Below are positions 6,539 to 8,212 of a stretch of DNA of 8,212 nt, piece by piece. Within the stretch, counting starts at the first letter, position 1; each line of letters starts with the position of its first letter. The position numbers and the translations under genes are program-made. Location of the stretch: contig CAMALN010000060.1 in NCBI GenBank assembly GCA_945836565.1, positions 1 through 8,212 of the forward strand, read 5' to 3'. Below the pieces are notes generated by a model that saw nothing but the letters and a program-made list of their open reading frames with translations, ran no database searches and was not told where the DNA came from. This DNA is from an uncultured Lachnospiraceae bacterium. Its GTDB lineage: Bacteria; Bacillota; Clostridia; Lachnospirales; Lachnospiraceae.

Positions 6539-7123
6539 TTACAGATTTTCAGCTATAATACTTCTTCTTGTATCCTGAATTGCGATTTTGACCTTTGCTT
6601 CATTTGGCATAACGCTATCAGGATGTAGAAGGGTTTCACAATCCTTCTCGAGCTCATAGCTTTCTATGATGTGCTGTGCGATGCTGACGCGTGACTTTGC
6701 AGGCAGATGCTTGTACGCAGTCATTAAATCAAGCAGTGCAGACCAGCTGGAATCTGTATTGCCCAATACACAATAGTGAAGCTTTTTTATATCCTCGTCA
6801 GGAGAGAAGTCCTTTAGATATGTAAGTAACGCCTCACGAGATTTTTCGTTTTCAACCTCAGTGTTGTTTGAGGAGGAATTACAATTAAAGGTGTCCGGAT
6901 GAAGAAAATCCAAAAAGTATTTGAGCGGATTGATATTAAGTATCTCAAACCACTCCATCATGTCGATTATATTTGGAGCACCTATGCCGGATTCCCAATT
7001 CTGAATGGTTCCGATTGATTTGCCGAGAGCCTGTGCCATGAATTTCTGTGATTTGCCGGCGTTAGCTCTTGCCGACGATAGCATAAATGCAAGCTTTTCG
7101 GAGTTGATTATTCTGGAACTCAT
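6539..7123 (-). CDS. XRE-family helix-turn-helix transcriptional regulator
   Basis: This is a predicted DNA-binding protein of 194 residues. The Cro/XRE helix-turn-helix covers about 9-70: LAFMLSSARANAGKSQKFMAQ forms helices 1-2 and KSIGTIQNWESGIGAP (35-50) holds the recognition helix and the conserved W-E-S-G-x-x-x-P turn. A polar, asparagine- and serine-rich linker (about 80-92) leads to a C-terminal all-helical region of about 100 residues that I do not recognise; it has no membrane segment and no obvious ligand motif. A GAGGTGA ribosome site lies about 7 nt before the ATG. A consensus promoter with a palindrome over its -10 lies upstream, suggesting autoregulation. It is divergent from the PocR/MCP-like gene and convergent with pdxR. 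Its target is unknown; the divergent neighbour is the natural candidate, but this is inference from position. Confidence 0.85.
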   Translation of the reverse strand: MSSRIINSEKLAFMLSSARANAGKSQKFMAQALGKSIGTIQNWESGIGAPNIIDMMEWFEILNINPLKYFLDFLHPDTFNCNSSSNNTEVENEKSREALLTYLKDFSPDEDIKKLHYCVLGNTDSSWSALLDLMTAYKHLPAKSRVSIAQHIIESYELEKDCETLLHPDSVMPNEAKVKIAIQDTRRSIIAENL

Positions 7124-7145
7124 AGTTTATCACCTCAAATTAGAA

Positions 7146-7172
7146 AATAATGAAGAATTATAAGTCATTATT
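7146..7172. promoter_or_regulatory. 8-bp palindrome over the XRE promoter -10, candidate operator
   Basis: AATAATGA (7146-7153) and TCATTATT (7165-7172) are exact reverse complements separated by 11 bp, with the -10 hexamer at the centre. Placement fits an autoregulatory operator. AT-richness makes chance symmetry possible. Confidence 0.45.
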
Positions 7173-7185
7173 AAATCGTTTTCAA
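7157..7185 (-). promoter_or_regulatory. Consensus sigma-A promoter of the XRE gene
   Basis: On the minus strand TTGAAA (7185-7180) and a perfect TATAAT (7162-7157) are separated by 17 bp. Transcription would start near 7150, giving a leader of about 27 nt that includes the GAGGTGA ribosome site. Confidence 0.75.
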
Positions 7186-7220
7186 CTCTTAAAAAATATA
7201 TAAAGTAAAATGAGTCAAAA

Positions 7221-7248
7221 ACAGAGCTGATACAACAGAGCTGATACA
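7221..7248. repeat. Perfect tandem duplication of a 14-bp unit
   Basis: ACAGAGCTGATACA occurs at 7221-7234 and again, directly abutting, at 7235-7248 with no mismatches. It lies between the divergent XRE and PocR/MCP-like promoters and forms the left arm of the hairpin at 7234-7257. Confidence 0.9.
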
Positions 7249-7260
7249 GCATCTGTTTTT
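7234..7260. terminator. Terminator-like hairpin made from the second repeat unit
   Basis: AACAGAGCTG (7234-7243) pairs with CAGC (7247-7250) and, after a bulged A, TCTGTT (7252-7257), with an ATA loop, then TTTATT. AAAAACAGA at 7217-7225 can alternatively pair with TCTGTTTTT at 7252-7260. On the plus strand it could stop antisense readthrough coming from pdxR; on the minus strand the repeat also ends in TCTGTTTTT. It lies upstream of the predicted PocR/MCP-like promoter, so it need not affect that gene. Confidence 0.55.
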
Positions 7261-7261
7261 A

Positions 7262-7290
7262 TTGCTGGGCGACTGAAAATATGGTAAAAT
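7262..7290 (+). promoter_or_regulatory. Candidate promoter of the PocR/MCP-like gene
   Basis: TTGCTG (7262-7267), a 17-bp spacer, then TAAAAT (7285-7290) preceded by TGG, an extended -10 motif. A perfect TATAAT also overlaps at 7290-7295 but has no well-spaced -35. The leader would be about 65 nt. I see no flagellar-type (sigma-28) promoter. Confidence 0.6.
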
Positions 7291-7362
7291 ATAATTTACA
7301 TTTTAGGGGTATAACTGAGAGCATTATATCAGGCTAAGGTCAATTATAGGAGGGTTACGAAG

Positions 7363-8139
7363 ATGAGGATTCAGGAATTTTGTGATATGCAGAAATTTGA
7401 GGAGATTATGAAAAACTGGGCGAATGCTACAGGACTTGCTACAGTTGCTGTTGGAGCAGACGGTGAATACATAAGTGATTGTTATAATTTTACTGATTTC
7501 TGTATCAAGCTTACCAGAGGCAGTGCTGAAGGTTGTAGAAGGTGTGAAAAGTGTGACAGAGAAGGAAAGGGAGTATATCCATGCCATGCCGGTCTGGTTG
7601 ATTTTGGTATTCCTATTACTCTTGAGGATGGAACACAACTGGGAAGTATTATCGGCGGACAGGTTCTGCCGGAGAATCCTGATGAGGACAAGTTCAGGGT
7701 GGTTGCAAGGGAGCTTAAGATTGATGAGGAAGAGTATATAAGGGCACTTAGAAAGGTTAATGTTAAGACTAATGTTGAGATAGAGGCATCTGCGAACCTT
7801 CTGGGAGATGTTATAAACATGTTTGTTAGAAACAGCTATTCTTCTAAGAAGAATATATCTTTGCTGGATAATCTCAGAGAGGGTATAGCGGTGGCTGCTG
7901 AGCAGATTAAGGATGCCAAGTCTAATACAGAGCATATAACAGGATTTAGTAACAGACAGAAGATATTGGCACTTAATGCCAGCATAGAGGCGGCAAGAGC
8001 CGGTGAGGCGGGCAGAGGCTTTGCGGTTGTAGCTGAGGAGGTACAGAAGCTGGCTCAGGGTATGTCCTCAACGAGTGTTAATATTGATAAAGCACTTAAA
8101 GATCTTGCGAAGACAATAGAGGGGCTTAATAATCAGTAA
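7363..8139 (+). CDS. Soluble PocR-sensor protein with a short chemoreceptor (MCP) signalling tip
   Basis: This is a predicted cytoplasmic sensor of 258 residues. Residues about 5-155 look like a PocR domain, a PAS-like ligand-binding module, with [13 protein letters not shown] at 46-58, a cysteine cluster C58-x2-C61-x2-C64 and the family-type [14 protein letters not shown] at 72-85. Residues about 160-256 form a helical hairpin whose turn carries the conserved chemoreceptor tip, with [15 protein letters not shown] at 201-215 and [15 protein letters not shown] at 217-231. No signal peptide or membrane segment is visible. Helices on either side of the tip are only ~40-50 residues, so the methylation region and HAMP of normal receptors are absent. 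The start is supported by AGGAGG at 7348-7353, 9 nt upstream. The gene stands alone and is closed by a terminator. It probably senses a small organic ligand and signals to CheA/CheW or another partner; both ligand and partner are unknown. Confidence 0.85.
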   Translation: MRIQEFCDMQKFEEIMKNWANATGLATVAVGADGEYISDCYNFTDFCIKLTRGSAEGCRRCEKCDREGKGVYPCHAGLVDFGIPITLEDGTQLGSIIGGQVLPENPDEDKFRVVARELKIDEEEYIRALRKVNVKTNVEIEASANLLGDVINMFVRNSYSSKKNISLLDNLREGIAVAAEQIKDAKSNTEHITGFSNRQKILALNASIEAARAGEAGRGFAVVAEEVQKLAQGMSSTSVNIDKALKDLAKTIEGLNNQ

Positions 8140-8165
8140 TATATATAAAATAATATATTATCATG

Positions 8166-8201
8166 TAGTACCTATAGTGAATATAGGTACTATTATTTAT
8201 T
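8166..8201 (+). terminator. Intrinsic terminator after the PocR/MCP-like gene
   Basis: TAGTACCTATA (8166-8176) pairs perfectly with TATAGGTACTA (8182-8192) around GTGAA, followed by the T-rich TTATTTATT. It begins 26 bases after the stop. The tail is interrupted by A residues, and the stem may work in both directions. Beyond it only 11 bases remain, with no gene to call. Confidence 0.8.
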
Positions 8202-8212
8202 AATATGAGAGA

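Noticed and set aside
7221..7248. CRISPR-like repeat
   Set aside because: Only two abutting 14-bp copies without spacers and no cas genes.
7324..7935. Long minus-strand open frame opposite the PocR/MCP-like gene
   Set aside because: Lies wholly opposite a gene with recognisable domains and a good ribosome site; its translation resembles no family and looks like a shadow frame.
8201..8212. Start of a further gene at the ATG near 8204
   Set aside because: Only 11 bases remain, immediately after a terminator, with no ribosome site.

Overview
The window is an ordinary-looking chromosomal stretch of an AT-rich, low-GC Gram-positive bacterium. Gene content (MetNIQ with a NIL-domain ATPase and an NlpA lipoprotein, the DXP-independent PdxST vitamin B6 synthase with a MocR-type PdxR, and a PocR-domain receptor), strong AGGAGG-type Shine-Dalgarno sites and consensus sigma-A promoters all point to an anaerobic Firmicute. 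The best guess is Clostridia, probably Lachnospiraceae; this is inferred from protein style and no search was run.

Layout. Bases 1-2541 carry a methionine ABC importer operon on the plus strand: metN (5' end outside the window), metI (start overlapping the metN stop) and metQ, closed by a clear intrinsic terminator. Bases 2542-2727 are a structured intergenic region with a long imperfect hairpin, then a perfect 13-bp inverted repeat with a candidate -10 box at its centre. Bases 2728-3495 encode a stand-alone ThiF/MoeB/HesA-type adenylating enzyme. A perfect 14-bp hairpin at 3509-3541 separates it from the convergent pdxS-pdxT operon (minus strand, 5003-3556). pdxR (5105-6532, plus) is divergent from pdxS, and their promoters overlap in about 60 bp. 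An XRE-type regulator (7123-6539, minus) converges on pdxR with six bases between stop codons. A 239-bp divergent region holds the XRE promoter with a palindrome over its -10, a tandem 14-bp repeat that folds into alternative hairpins, and a promoter for the last gene. That gene (7363-8139, plus) encodes a soluble PocR-sensor protein with a very short methyl-accepting-chemotaxis-type signalling tip, followed by an 11-bp terminator hairpin.

How the genes fit together. MetNIQ imports methionine. PdxS and PdxT make pyridoxal 5'-phosphate (PLP) from ribose 5-phosphate, glyceraldehyde 3-phosphate and glutamine-derived ammonia, and PdxR probably senses PLP and controls pdxST. The ThiF-like protein would activate the C-terminus of a sulfur-carrier protein that is not encoded here. 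A theme of sulfur amino acid and PLP cofactor metabolism is plausible but rests on adjacency alone. The XRE regulator and PocR/MCP-like protein look like a separate sensory unit.

Nothing here is clearly a new defence or mobile system. The most unusual items are the miniature soluble PocR/MCP-tip protein, the intergenic hairpins and repeats, and the overlapping pdxS/pdxR promoters.
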